A stretch of 64,000 bases of DNA. Origin: Epinephelus fuscoguttatus (lineage: Eukaryota; Chordata; Actinopteri; Perciformes; Serranidae). Every line of letters begins with the position of its first letter. Within the stretch, counting starts at the first letter, position 1. This document shows, piece after piece, positions 13,794 through 24,265 of this stretch. The stretch lies in the NCBI RefSeq assembly GCF_011397635.1, contig NC_064774.1:1736520-1800519 (forward strand), in the 5' to 3' direction. The translations under genes were made by a program, and so were the position numbers. The notes under the pieces were generated by a model. It ran no database searches. It saw only the letters and a list, made by a program, of their open reading frames with translations, and was not told the origin of the DNA.

Positions 13794-14673
13794 GAAGCAC
13801 TGTGAGAGGGAGTCCACTACCCCTAGTTATACATGTTGTCTTATGGTGTGTAACAAACCAAACTCCATTCGGAAAATCGCTAAATTTAGAATAACCTTCA
13901 TTTCAAACAAGTATGTCCTCTTATTTTGACATCAACTCATGGCTCACTGTAATCAACAAGCTCCGACCTTTAATTCGGCGCACATCATGCACAGGTCCAA
14001 CACGTATACTCTATAATGTACGTGAAAACGAAAACTCCATTTAGAAAAGCGCTAAATTTACAGAAACCTTCATTTTAAACAAACACACCCATTCATTAAA
14101 CCACTATTTTGTAGTTTGACATAATCAACAAAGTTCGGACTTCATCTCGGCGTGCGCCACGAACAGGAAGTGAAACCTGTTGGAGCAGAAATTCAACATT
14201 TTGCGTGCATTTTCTACAGTCTACGTCCGGACGCGACGGGCGAAAAATAGTTGAACTAAGTCAAAAAGTTGGCAGTTTATTGGAGTTAAAGTGCGGCATG
14301 GTGAAACAGTCCAGTGCCGATTTTTCCAGTGACTCCTAGCGTTTAATTTAAAGTCGTAAGTCTTCCTCTACGACATCTTGTGCGACTATAACAAAACTGT
14401 AAAGATAAAGAGGAGAAACTCTCCAAGCCTGGCACCAACCATCACCACAACACACCAAAAGTGGCCGCCTCCGTGTGTTCACGTCAAACAGTGTCTGTTA
14501 GGAGGTTTAATTCACACGTAGATATTTTGGGAGAACTTCACTGGAGGTTCAGACCCAACTCCGACTCACTCACCTCCTCTGACACCGACGCTGGGCTGCA
14601 GTTTGGCCGATAAGATGACCAGCACGATCCCGATGATGAACCATTCCTTCCGCACCCTCGCCAGCAGGCCCAT
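3585..14673 (-). CDS. slc10a7: Sodium/bile acid cotransporter 7 (SLC10A7), coding region, last small exon not found
   Basis: Member of the SLC10 (bile acid:sodium symporter fold) family, about ten membrane spans. In mammals it is linked to Golgi function, calcium handling and glycosaminoglycan synthesis in skeleton; that is family knowledge. Minus-strand coding exons in order: 14574-14673, 10633-10715, 10410-10546, 9096-9171, 8913-8951, 8774-8809, 6739-6822, 6481-6646, 6192-6243, 5049-5122, 3585-3730. Every junction is GT/AG and in phase; together they give 331 codons. Diagnostic stretches are [18 protein letters not shown] at the start, GCMPPP-like [54 protein letters not shown] and [19 protein letters not shown]. 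The start is the only ATG fitting the family N-terminus. The human protein has 340 residues and ends about nine residues after SRQK, so one more tiny exon is expected left of 3585; I could not find it. Reading through the donor at 3584 gives an unrelated tail. Several introns carry CA/TG repeats right at the splice sites. Confidence 0.93.
4157..4520. repeat. Dispersed repeat in slc10a7 intron
   Basis: Contains phrases typical of high-copy teleost elements, such as TCATCGGATTGCCTTCAAAC and CAGGAAATTGCTATAAC, with a weak 95-codon frame and no family match. The style resembles the repeat at 23.5-24.3 kb (CGCTATAACAACAG). Class not known to me. Confidence 0.4.
4538..4663 (-). promoter_or_regulatory. 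Pair of CTCF-like motifs
   Basis: On the minus strand, CCACTAGGTGGCGC (4538-4551) matches all 14 positions of CCASYAGRKGGCRS, and CCACTCGAGGGCGC (4650-4663) matches 13. A third, CCAGCAGGTGGCGA, at 5757-5770 on the same strand also matches 13. Occupancy is unproven. Confidence 0.35.
5007..5037 (+). repeat. TG microsatellite next to slc10a7 splice donor
   Basis: About 15 TG units ending 10 bases from the minus-strand donor at 5047-5048. Confidence 0.9.
6890..7470. repeat. Dispersed repeat in slc10a7 intron
   Basis: Runs of ACTTTCAAA, CATTCAAACT, CATTCAACTTT and the phrase CAAATGAATGGGGGAAT are characteristic of a common teleost interspersed repeat of unclear class. No transposase frame remains. 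Confidence 0.45.
8530..8730. repeat. Percomorph-type dispersed repeat
   Basis: TTTAGAGGTGCTGGTCGGTAG, CACGCTAGCTGTTTCC, GCTAAACTAAGCTAACTGCC and GCTTCATATGCACCACACAG follow, in order, a high-copy repeat I know from spiny-rayed fish genomes. It ends about 45 bases from slc10a7 exon 8774-8809. Confidence 0.6.
8957..8987 (+). repeat. CA microsatellite at slc10a7 splice acceptor
   Basis: The CA run starts within six bases of the minus-strand acceptor at 8952-8953, so the polypyrimidine tract is a TG repeat plus TTTCAG. Confidence 0.9.
9700..10020 (-). mobile_element. Leader-VNTR-tail element, short copy (minus)
   Basis: Reversed, this starts GGAGGTGGAGGGGATGGTG, then AGCTGACAACTG..AAGACCAACAAA, then about three array units (GGATAGTGCCA, CAAAAAGTGGTTG, TTTTTTACTGAGACA). 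The start and the AGACC-ACAAA segment match 29207-29290, and the CTGGGATAGTGCCAAGAAAAGCAGTTG wording at 41380 matches the units. So it is a short member of the same family as 29207-30660 and 40185-41745. Confidence 0.6.
10800..10998. mobile_element. Fragment of a MITE family (second copy at 32.6-33.2 kb)
   Basis: GCTTTTATTTTGAAAGAGACTG and GTGTATTTTGAAAGAAGAC recur at 32595-32665, and TTTTTTGGATTCTTCGTTCA ... TTCAACGTAACAC recurs at 33135-33215, where it is one terminal inverted repeat of a complete element. Here only one end remains. Confidence 0.6.
11190..12056. mobile_element. MITE-like element with inverted ends, holding a nested insertion
   Basis: GGTTCACACTGCACGA at the left and TCGCGTAGTGTGAACC at the right are inverted repeats with 14 of 16 matching bases. 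The body also holds mirrored phrases such as ACGACAGACATGACACATTACACGA and ATGACACACTACACGAGATG (parts shown). No transposase frame was found. A second repeat interrupts it (11498-11893). Confidence 0.6.
11498..11893. mobile_element. Inner nested repeat
   Basis: Begins ATGTTTCCATCAGCCTG and ends CATTTAATGGAAACGG, so GTTTCCAT/ATGGAAAC flank it in inverted orientation, with further copies GATGGAAACGCC and GGATGGAAACAG inside. I infer a MITE inserted in the outer element. Its ends are approximate. Confidence 0.4.
13755..14170 (+). repeat. Tandem pair of about 175-bp units fused to a CA microsatellite
   Basis: After a CA run (13761-13791), two units follow (about 13840-14004 and 14005-14170). 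Each reads AACTCCATT..GAAAA.CGCTAAATTTA, then CCTTCATTT.AAACAA, then TTTGACAT..AATCAACAA, then TC.GGCG.GC..CATG or CACGAACAGG. A single related unit with its own CA run is at 18675-18905 in ttc29. Confidence 0.75.
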
Positions 14674-14880
14674 GGTTCAGCCCCGGGTTCTCCCGATCAG
14701 CCCGCCCGGTCCTGGTCTCACCAGCCGGACCGAAGTTTCACAACTCCTCAGCTTCTTCTCTGGAGCTTCTATCTGTCACAAAACAGAGGGACAACCACCG
14801 GAGCCACTTCCGGACACATGGGCACAGCACGGCCGTAATGACCGCAGGAGAGGCGCAGGAGATTTCTAAATTACCGTATC
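14674..14880 (-). promoter_or_regulatory. slc10a7 promoter / 5' UTR region
   Basis: The sequence just upstream of the slc10a7 start (to the right on the plus strand) is GC-richer and CpG-bearing compared with the AT-rich DNA that begins at about 14880. It contains ACTTCCGG at 14806-14813, a consensus ETS-family site, as is common in housekeeping promoters. No TATA box was recognised. The transcription start is inferred, not seen. Confidence 0.5.
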
Positions 14881-17280
14881 ACAGGTAGGCGCAACATACC
14901 GTAAATACAGCGTGTGTACCGTTTTACATAGCGAACACAGGTCATGTAAAGACGCAATATGTTTAAAAAGAAACATGAACTAACTTTGAGAAACTGTGTA
15001 ATTTAAGACACATTAAACCCATGTACATGACAACTGAATAATAATATATTTATATATTTAACTTATTGTAAATAAACTTTTGGTGAAATGCTAAAAAAAA
15101 ATTAACTTTTTTTTAAATGTAAACAAATCAAATATTTGTTTTAGCAAATCATTTTAACAAAATTAAGTTTCCAGAAAAAAAAAAAACTGGAAAAAAGTTT
15201 ACATCATTTAGTTTATAACAGAAATAGGTTTGCTAGTTTTAACTGAATTGAAATATGGTTTTAAAAACAATACAAAAACTTAAAAAATAATTTGACAAAT
15301 TAATATTTTCTAACCTATGTGATGATAATAAAACAATGCTATATAGCTTTAATGTAATAAACCAACTTTAACTTAATGAACAGTTTGGGAAAAATAATTT
15401 AAACAATTTAATGAAAATGTTTTAAGTATATCAAATCAAAGAAAATAAAAAATAATAATTTTAACAAACAAACTACAAAGGTTTGACATGAAATATGTTT
15501 ACGTCATTCAGTTATAATTTTAAAAAACCTTTTAATGTTTAAAGTAAACAAATCAAAGAAAAATTAGAAATTTATTTTAACAAAATAAAGTTATAACAAA
15601 AATAAACCTTAAAGGTTTGACCTGAAAAACGTTGGTAATCATAAAAAAGTTTAAAAAATAAGATAAAATAGGGTTTAAAAAAAACACACAGGAGGAGTTA
15701 ATGTATATGATAACTAAATACTGCTGTATTCTTTTAATTATTATATTTTATTATATTATTTAAATTCTAAACGTTTGGACGTAAAAAAAAAAATAAACCA
15801 GAGAATCTGAGCGAATTTAACAAAATAGTTTTACAAAAATAAACAATAAAGGTTTTTAAAAAAATATTTTCAACCTATGTGATGATAATAATGCATTTTT
15901 TTCCATTTAATTAATATATCATTTAAATGTTAAATTTAAACCTTTTGACATGAAGACAAATCAAAGACAATTTTAACAAAATGAAGTTTTACAACAGTAA
16001 AAATCAAGGTTTATAATATAAAGTCTACATCATACAGATGATCAAAGAAATTGTTTTTAAAAAAACTATTATATTATTATATTATATATATAGATATTAT
16101 ATTTGGTCGTTTAGATTTTCATACAAATTGTTAAACGAATCATTAAATGAATATGGAGTATAAAGGAATAATAAACAATCACTTAATGATCACAGTGGTT
16201 TAAACTGAAAATGTAAAAGTAAGTCTGTTTAAAAAAAATAATTAAGCATGTAAAAGTTTCTAAATACACAAACAATCTAAATAACGTTCTTCATTATTAA
16301 AAAAAAAAGGAAAATAACTTGTAAATAATTTTGGCTTATTATTCTAATTATTCTGACATAATTTATCACATTAATAATCAACAGTGTTTGACGGTACAGT
16401 AAAATAAATAAAAGCTTCTATTTTTTATGATCTAAGTAGGAAACACATTTTTTTCAAGTATTTTAAGAAGTTACATCATCATTTTAAAATGCAGCCAGTG
16501 AGATCACAGATTGTATTTCACTCCAAAACATTTTTATTCTGCACAACAGCAAATAATCACGGAGAATAAGCAATATATAAAAACGAGTCGAGGACATTCA
16601 GACCTTCATGCTCCTCCTCTTCGTCGTTTCCTCTGCTCGGCTCAACAGACACAAACATATGAAGAGCTGGCGGACAGACAGGGCTGACTCAGCGAGCTCT
16701 GATGATGCGTCTCTGCCTGTTTATTAACTCATTATCTTACAAGCCGCAGCTGCGATCTGAAACCAGACGCCAGCTGATCAGGAAATCTGTTATGTGCACT
16801 ATTGCATAATGTTTGTTGCTTTCAGCTGTGGTGACTGTGCTGCGTTCCCGAGCCCGGGAGAACGCCGTTAAGTGTCACCCCTGGCTCACACTGGACAGCT
16901 CATCAACAGACACAAAGTTATTTCTTAGATCTGTACTTCCTCCACCTCTGCTCATCATGTGTGAACAGCCCGATTAAAGCTGATTTCTAAATGTAAGAGC
17001 CGATCTCAGGCGCTATGACTCAACAGGAAGTATCTTCTTGACCTTTGTCTTTATGATGTCGAAACTGTGGGTCGTTTAGCTTGGGATATTTCTCAATCTG
17101 CTTTGATCAGTTACACGAGAGCTAGGATCCAGGATGAAGGATTCAGAGGTTATCCTTTAATGTGAGTAACTGTAGCATAAAAGCTCCTCTTAAAATGGAG
17201 GTAACTTAACACGCCTGTCATGTTTTTATCATGTCAATAATTTGACTGGCACGGGGATAAGATGATGTCATGTTACAAAC
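14881..17280. other. AT-rich slc10a7-ttc29 intergenic region with a decayed tandem repeat
   Basis: Between about 15100 and 16050 the phrases TTTTAACAAAAT(A/G)AAGTT, ACAAAAATAAAC, AAAGGTTTGAC(A/C)TGAAA and TACATCAT(A/T)(C/T)AG recur about five times at uneven 130-220 base spacing. That suggests an old tandem array. From 16500 to 17280 I see nothing recognisable, and no POU-domain or homeobox-like coding. Confidence 0.5.
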
Positions 17281-17288
17281 TTACAGTG

Positions 17289-17294
17289 TTTATT
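17289..17294 (-). terminator. Candidate ttc29 poly(A) signal
   Basis: TTTATT on the plus strand reads AATAAA on the minus strand, about 70 bases past the ttc29 stop codon at 17363-17365. Spacing and orientation suit a short 3' UTR. Inferred from motif only. Confidence 0.5.
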
Positions 17295-17362
17295 TCCTGT
17301 AACGTGCTGTGATTTGGAGGTGTGTCTCCCAGCAGTCCCAACAGCAGTATTCACCTGGTTCT

Positions 17363-18669
17363 TCATGAAGCGTTAACACCAGGCTGTAGCAGTACTGAGT
17401 CCCCCAGCTCCTTCCACGCCAGCAGTCGTTGCAGGGCGTCGGTCGAGGTCGACTGCACGTCTGCGCTGTATTTCCCGATAAGGCAGCGGGCGCGAGCACT
17501 GCCCACCAACACCTGACAGGAAACACAGTGATGCTTGTTAGGTAACAGATGTTGGATAAACCACCTTTTCCTGGTGAGCCATGACTGTGAGCGCAGCACC
17601 AGGACTCTGACACTGACGCAGGTAAATAGAATTCAGCCATATTTAACTGTCCTGCAGCGACAACACAGACGTCTCATTTACAAGACGTGTATAACGAGGA
17701 CAAAGTGTCTCCGTCTCCGTCCCTCCCTCGGCCTCTCTGCTGATGCTCTGTGCAGAAATAACAGTTGAAATTTCAAAGCTAAATCCATCACACCGAATCT
17801 GAATCATCCCCTCCTGAAGGACTTTCCTCTCCTCTAATGGGACAGTGAAGGCATGACAGTGTCAGGGGAACTGTACCTGTGCTTTCTGCAGCAGAGCCAC
17901 ATCTCCCAGGTTACAGGCCACGTCATAACCCTGCAGGAAGTACTCACGAGCTCTCTCATACTGACGCTGCAGAGAGAGATGCAGAGCTTGGTGAAAACAC
18001 CCGACACACGTTGTATTTCAGGTGTTACATTTGGAAAGATTCTGTAATTCTGTCTCCACATTTAAGACTAGACTTAAGACTTTCCTCTTTGATAAAGCTT
18101 ATAGTTAGGGCTGGCTCAGGCTTGCCCTGTACCAGCCCCTAGTTAGGCTGACTTAGGCCTAGTCTGCCGGGGGACCTCCTATAATACACCGGGCACCTTC
18201 TCTCCCTCTCTCTCTCTCTCTCTAACTCGGCCATACTGCATGTCACTAACTCGGCTTCTTCTCCGGAGCCTTTGTGCTCCACTGTCTCTCAGGTTAACTT
18301 ATATCGCAGCGGTGCCTGGATAGTGTGACGTGTGTGGTTGTGCTGCTGCCGTGGTCCCGCCAGATGCCTCCTGCTGCTGCTGCTGCCATCATTAGTCATT
18401 AGTCATACTTCTTCTGTTATTATACACAGCAATAGTCACTTATGATGTACATGAAATTAGAGGTGACACATTAATTTGCAACTACTGATTGATTGTCAGT
18501 GAAGGGACAGAATGTGTGTGTGTGTGCGTGTGTGTGTCATACCATTGTACAGTAGATATTGCCCAGACACAGGTAGGCGTTCACCAGGTTGTGTTGCAGC
18601 CCTTCACTACGGGAGATGTCAGCAAACTTCTCCAGACACTGGAGTGTGTCATGTATGTTTCCCTCACTG

Positions 18670-18710
<41 letters not shown>

Positions 18711-19048
18711 GAAGAACCACTGTAAATGGGAGTCTACACGTACACCTTGTTCTATCATGTGTGTGAAAAACCAAACTTGTTTTAGAAAACGGCTAAATTT
18801 TCACTAACTTACCTTTTTAACAAACACACCTGATAATCACGCCGTCTATTTTTAGCGTAACATAATCAGGAAGATTCAAACGTTATCTCGGCGTGCATCA
18901 TGTACACATAAAGTAAACATGTACAAACATGTGCAGTGACTGTGGCGAGAGGACGCCTACAGATTCACTGATGTGGAAACGTATGCAGACACACACGTAA
19001 ATGACCATGAAAATAAAGGACACCACAGTGATGCATAAAACAGGGCAT

Positions 19049-19099
<51 letters not shown>

Positions 19100-20345
19100 C
19101 TCTGTATAGACTTGGCCATAGCCTTGTAGGCCTTTCCCAGCCCGTCTGCATCCTGCAGTGTGCCGCAAATCTGCATGCAAGTGTTGAAGAACTGGACACA
19201 CACAGTTTGTGTTTATATAAAGGATGAGTCTGGTGATGTTCTTCATTCTTAATACTGTCAGTGAAACCCATGAAAAGACACAACAACACACCAGTAAAAC
19301 CACAGAGTCTGCAAGTGTGGCCTTGGTCTTTTCATGGGATTTGATGACATTAAAACTTGTGAGGCAGAGCTGTAGACACACACATACCTGTTTGGCTGTG
19401 GTATGGTCTCCTGCGCTCTGATAGGTCAGTCCGAGTCGATAAGACGCCTCCCCTTCAATCTGTTTGTCGTCAGCTGAAACCCACATCAACACAGCTTTTA
19501 TCGTCTACTGTACTGCAATTATCTAGTTATGTCCCTGCAGGCCACCGTACATTTCATCCACTCTAACAAAGAGTCTAATCAGAGCAGTAACGAGCTTCAC
19601 TCTGACCTGCACTCACACGCAGGTATACGTATATGTTGTCGCTGCCCACTGCTGCTTCTGTCTTTGCTTTAAGCATCACCTTCATTCATTTATTTTCCGT
19701 AACCGCTCCTGTTGGGGGTCTCTGGGGGGGTGGAGCCTGTCCCAGCTGACACTGGGTGAGAGGCAGGGTTCACCCTGGACAGGTCACCAGACTATCACAG
19801 GGCTGACACATAGAGACAGACAACCATTCACACTCACATTCACACCTACGGACAATTTAGAGTCACCAGTTAACCTGCATGTCTTTGGACTGTGGGAGGA
19901 AGCTGGAGCACCTGGAGGAAACCCACCCTGGGTTCAAACTGGGGGCCCTCGTGCTGTGAGGCATCAGTGCTAACCACTGCACCACCGTGCCACCATCTAT
20001 GTATCTGTGCGCTCATTGGTCGACCTCTCCCACACATACAGTGTGTGTGTACCTACACTCTTTAGCCATGCTGTAGCCCTTGTGGAGCAGCCTCAGTGCC
20101 TCCCTGTGGTCTGCGGCCTCCAGTTGAGCGTCAGCCAGTCGGCTGTAGATCCTCCACAGAATTTTGCGGGCCCGGAGCCTCAGGGGGAGACCGGCTGAGT
20201 CCAGCCAGCCGGCGCCGTCTGCCTGCTGCATACACAGCTCCGCCTGCTGCTTCGCCTGCTCTAGCTCATCTGCAGCACATCAGACCCGTCTGAATTAGCT
20301 TGTTGCAGAGAGTTGTGGAACCTTTACAAGAAGAACCCATCTTTA

Positions 20346-20376
<31 letters not shown>

Positions 20377-20582
20377 CTGTGTGTGTGTATGTGGGCGCTG
20401 GTCACCTAGTTGCAGGTAGAGCTCCGCCATGCACGCCTGCGCCTCTGTGGCCGGTCTGGAGTGGCCTCCTCGCTCTAGGTCTGTGCAGCTGTGGTAGAAG
20501 TGCAAACTGAGCCAGAGATCCTCCGGAGCAGAGAAGTACCGACCTAGAAACAGACGCTGCTCACACACCACTGTCCAGGACC

Positions 20583-20616
<34 letters not shown>

Positions 20617-21066
20617 ATCTTACTGACATACACACCAATAATCTGACCGCTGCACGTATCCAGATATTTTTGTAAACAGACATTTTCCTCTGCGTTTTGG
20701 CCTCTCGTTGAGGTCACTAACAGATATTTTTTAAAGCGCCCTCTGAAGTGAAGATTTATCAAAACTCCGGTTACTGTTTGTCTGTGTGGACGTGTTTGGA
20801 AAATGATGATGTCATCTTCTTAAATCGCGCATGCCTATTGTTGCTTTGTGTACTGAGCAAAGACTGGAAACAACAACAACAACGGTTAAAGTAAGTAAAT
20901 AAATAAATAAATATAGCGATAAAATTAATTTTGAACATAAATAAAAAATAAAATTAAAAAAAACAAGAAACAAAAATCTCAACTTTGACAACTGACAAAA
21001 AATGTTTTTCAATGGAATGCCGTCAGTGTTCAATAAATAAATAAAGCTATTGAATATATCTTGAAA

Positions 21067-21097
<31 letters not shown>

Positions 21098-22109
21098 GGT
21101 GTTTTCAGCTTGCTCCGCCTGGCTCAGGTGCAGTCTCATGGTCTCCAGTTTGTCCCGCTGGTCCTCCAGCGGAGTCTGAAGCTCGAGATCTGACCCTGGT
21201 TCAGCCGCCGCCCTGCGATCCTGATCAGAGCGCAGCAGAGAGAAGAGCTCCGAGAACGTCCTGAGAGAGTGAAAGACCGTGGATTCACGGGACGATAACA
21301 GACAACTGCTGAGCGTGGACACTTCCTGTGCCTTTCAAAGTAAAGTCACACATGGTCAAGTCATATAGGTTTGGATTTATTTTGATAAGACGCAGCTCCT
21401 GATAGAGTTTCACATTTTTATTTAATTTTTTTCTGTGACTAAGTGACCAATGAAATCTTGCTGAGTAATGACGTTTCTGGTCGAGATCACCTGTCAGTGG
21501 TTTGATGTTGTGGCTGACTGATACATACCTGTGATAGCCTTGCTGAAGCAGCTCCACACAGATGTTCTGCTTTGGACTGTTTTTGAACCTGCAGAGAGTT
21601 GAGACAGCGAAGAGGTGTCGACATTAACAGGAGAGCGAAAGGAGGATGAAGATGTCAGGATGAAAAGCAGGTTGCCAACATGCAGACTACCCATAGGGTT
21701 CAGTACGGCGTTAATGGACATCGCTGTCTGATATCTAATATGGCCGGAGAAAAAAAAACAACCTGTAGTGCATGAGAGCGTCCCTGCGGTCTCAAAAGGG
21801 AGTAATGAAAATAAACGACTTATTATTGGAGGAATAAATCTGAATGTGGAGTGCCACCTGGTGAACTCACAGTGATATTTCAGCCTTGGAGGGAATCTGA
21901 GCTGATTTCTGGGACAGCGAGTCCCTCTCCTGCTGCACCCTGCTGGAAAAAAAGTAGAATCATCTTCAATTTCCTGATCACTGACATTATTTTCTACCCA
22001 GCAGCTGTACTCCTCACCTGTGCTGAGTGCTGTTCCTCTGTTTGTTGCTGTTAGTGGTAATATCCGGGAGAAAAGCTTGGGCATGCCGCTGTGTCACCGC
22101 TGCGTTCAT
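17363..22109 (-). CDS. ttc29: Tetratricopeptide repeat protein 29 (axonemal/flagellar)
   Basis: TTC29 is a TPR protein of cilia and sperm flagella; in mammals its loss disturbs the flagellar axoneme. Eleven minus-strand coding exons: 22018-22109, 21871-21942, 21529-21588, 21097-21260, 20406-20582, 20057-20269, 19388-19473, 19100-19191, 18543-18666, 17877-17966, 17363-17512. All splice sites are GT/AG and phases agree, giving 439 residues (human 475). Family stretches: NSPKQNICVELLQQGYHR followed by TFSELFSLL near residues 60-85, QTPLEDQRDKLETMRLHL, YFSAPEDLWLSLHFYHSC, the TPR helices around IEGEASYRLGLTYQSAGDHT, DADGLGKAYKAMAKSIQ and HNLVNAYLCLGNIY, and ALQRLLAWKELGDSV near the end. The C-terminus stops about 30 residues sooner than human. 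The ATG at 22109 follows a 5' acceptor (exon begins 22115), so an upstream noncoding exon is required. Introns hold long CA/TG runs abutting splice sites and a SINE at 19.7-20.0 kb. Confidence 0.93.
18060..18440. repeat. Dispersed repeat in ttc29 intron
   Basis: TTAAGACTAGACTTAAGAC, TTTGATAAAGCTTATAGTTA, GGGCTGGCTCAGGCTTGCC, then a CT run and GTGGTCCCGCCAGATGCC form the known order of a common teleost repeat, perhaps a retrotransposon 3' end. It lies between ttc29 exons at 17966 and 18543. Confidence 0.55.
18675..18905 (+). repeat. CA microsatellite with a dispersed 175-bp unit
   Basis: CA run at 18677-18708, then GGGAGTCTACACG, AACCAAACTTGTTTTAGAAAA, CGGCTAAATTTTCACTAAC, AACAAACACACCTGAT and TCTCGGCGTGCATCATGTAC. 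It matches the tandem pair at 13755-14170 including the flanking CA run. The CA run ends 8 bases from a ttc29 splice acceptor. Confidence 0.7.
19053..19097 (+). repeat. TG microsatellite forming the ttc29 donor context
   Basis: About 22 TG units run to within one base of the minus-strand donor GTACACAC at 19098-19099. Confidence 0.9.
19681..19992 (-). mobile_element. tRNA-derived SINE (V-SINE/DANA-like), minus
   Basis: Read on the minus strand it begins GGCACGGTGGTGCAGTGGTTAGC (A-box-like) and continues through GGGCCCCCAGTTTGAACCC (B-box-like), CTTCCTCCCACAGTCCAAAG, ACATGCAGGTTAACTGGTGAC and TGTCCAGGGTGAACCCTGCC (parts). It ends in a TGAATGAA tail. A segment of the body just after the B box is missing relative to the copy at 22870. 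Confidence 0.75.
20585..20612 (+). repeat. CA microsatellite at ttc29 acceptor
   Basis: Minus-strand acceptor AG at 20583-20584 is preceded directly by a TG run and GCAG, with no ordinary polypyrimidine tract. Confidence 0.9.
21067..21094 (+). repeat. TG microsatellite at ttc29 donor
   Basis: The donor GTACACACACAC at 21095-21096 runs straight into the repeat. Confidence 0.9.
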
Positions 22110-22429
22110 CTTCACCTGTCAGTCAAACTCAAGTAGAGAAACAAACACTCAACACCCATCACCTGGAGTCTGAGTCAACTTGACATGTTAGCTAATAATA
22201 ATGTCCTTTTTCATGACCTTAAATAAACGTCACTTCACTGTGACGCTGTAAAACGAGCAGCTCTGGCGGTCTACATGCTTCGTTGTTCAATTATCGTATC
22301 ATTCATTACTGGGTGCTAATACTTGCTGGTGAATCTTTTGCTGCAGCCGGAGGATTAAAGTTTCCTGTTAAAATTTAAATTAAAGCAAACCTCTACGGTT
22401 GCTGACTCCATCAGTTGACGAAGACCGTC

Positions 22430-22620
22430 TGATGCGGCTCAAGTGCTCAACAGTTTTGAGGCACTTGTACTTTACTTGTGTATTTCCATTTTCTGCTACT
22501 TCATACTTCTGCTCCACTACATTTATCTGATAAGTTACTTTGAAGATTCAGATTAAAAACACAAAACAAAATTAACTAATTAATTTTGTTTTATTATCCC
22601 CCCCCCCCCCCCCCCACTTT
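22430..22620. repeat. Dispersed repeat and C18 homopolymer
   Basis: CTTGTACTTTACTTGTGTATTTCC and ACTTCTGCTCCACTACATTT are the familiar end of a teleost repeat with tandem TACTT/AAGTA words (related bits at 39.9, 41.7, 55.2, 60.3 and 61.9 kb). A run of about 18 C follows at 22598-22615. Confidence 0.5.
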
Positions 22621-22869
22621 AATCAACTTTACTGAATTAACAAGCTACCTGTCAGTATGTTAGTAACTAAAATAACCTTTAAAAGCTGCAACAATAAAGT
22701 GATGAACACATTAACAATCATAATCCAATAATATAAGTAACATGACTATATATTCTCTTGGCAGCCTACTCTTGAGACATTTTGATGCTTATATACATTC
22801 TTACTTAGGGACTGTTCGTTTTAATTTTGGTTTAGTGGAGGGGTATGCAAATTTAAATGGCTGTATTTT

Positions 22870-23100
22870 GGGCGGCACGGTGGTACAGTGGTTAGCATTG
22901 TCGCCCCATAACAAGAGGGTTACTGGTTTCAACCCCGGGACGGGGGAGCCCTTCTGTGTGGAGTTTGCATGTTCTCCCTGTGTCAGCAATGGTTTCCTCC
23001 AGGTGCTCCAGCTTCCTCCCACAGTCCAAAGACATGCAGGTTAACTGGTGACTCTAAATTGACCGTAGGTGTGGAACAATGTGGTTACAAAAAAATGAAT
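22870..23100 (+). mobile_element. tRNA-derived SINE (V-SINE/DANA-like), plus
   Basis: Starts GGGCGGCACGGTGG, with A box TGGTACAGTGGTTAGCA at 22881-22897 and B-box-like GGTTTCAACCCC at 22925-22936. It then has GTGTGGAGTTTGCATGTTC and CTTCCTCCCACAGTCCAAAG, and ends in an ATGAATGAATGAA tail at about 23095. Confidence 0.8.
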
Positions 23101-23469
23101 GAATGAAGACATTTTTTATATTTCATTTAATTTTTATACCACCAATTTAAAAAAAAAAAAAACTTTCCAAGGCACGCTTTCTTTAAAAATCCCCTAATTT
23201 GAACGTTTTAGCCAGAAACTGTAAAATCACAAATTATCGACGTTCAAATTTTCGTCGGTTCTTGGACACATCATATGCAACAAAACGTTTCCTGAGTTTA
23301 ACATCAAAATCATTTTATTCAACATCTCATTTAAAATTTGGCCCAAAATAAAGCGTTCCCACAAACTAATAAGCATGTATGACAAGAATTAAAAACCGAG
23401 GCTTTATTTCGACTCCAGGATCTTACTATATAATGATGAAAACTCTGTCTGTGTGTCTGTTCCACGTTT

Positions 23470-24265
23470 TTCTCCTCACTGACTTGGTCAATCCATGTGA
23501 AATTTGGCACAGTGGTAGAGGGTCATGGGAGGATGCCAATGAAGCAATATTACATCAATTGGCCAAAGGGGGGCGCTATAGCAACCCATTGAAATGTCAA
23601 ACTTTGAATGGGCATATCTCATGCCCTGTATGTCGTAGAGACATGAAACTTTGCACAGAGATGCCTCTCCTCATGAGGAACACATTTGCCTCAAGAACCC
23701 ATAACTTCCGCTTATATAGATTTTCCACCATTTTGAATTGTTTGAAAAACACTTCAAATGGATCTCTTCCTAGGAAGTTTGAGCGATCTGCATGAAACTG
23801 GGTGAACATAATCTAGGGACCAATATCTAAAGTTCCCTCTTGGCAAAAGTTGGAAAACTTCCTAAAACTGAGCTTCTATAAGGCAATGAATATTGCGGAG
23901 GGCGTGGCTCATCACATAAAGGTGTATAACATCTCAAGGGTTTCACCCATCACCACGCAACTTTGTAGGCATATGACCACACATAATCTGAGGGGACCCC
24001 TCCATTATTGACCCCATCAAACAAAATGGGGGCGCTAGAGAGCTCATTTCTTATCTGGGCCTAACCGCCATATGGATTTTTACTAAACTTGGTAGATATG
24101 TAGAACAGGACGCCTCAAGGTGACTGGAGAAATTTAACTCTAATTGGCAACTGGGTGGCGCTATAACAACAGAAAAATGCTTCAAAATGAGACCGATCGC
24201 TGTGGCTCCCCCTGTGGACCAATGTTTTGGGGTTTTTTCTAATATTTGCCGCACCTTTCCCATGT
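23470..24265. repeat. Dispersed teleost repeat in the 5' intron of ttc29
   Basis: GTGAAATTTGGCACAGTGG, GGGGGGCGCTATAGCAACCC, TCATGCCCTGTATGTCGTAG and GGTGGCGCTATAACAACAG form a repeat type seen across teleosts. Frames are open by chance (138 codons) but show no known domain. Class unknown to me. Confidence 0.45.
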
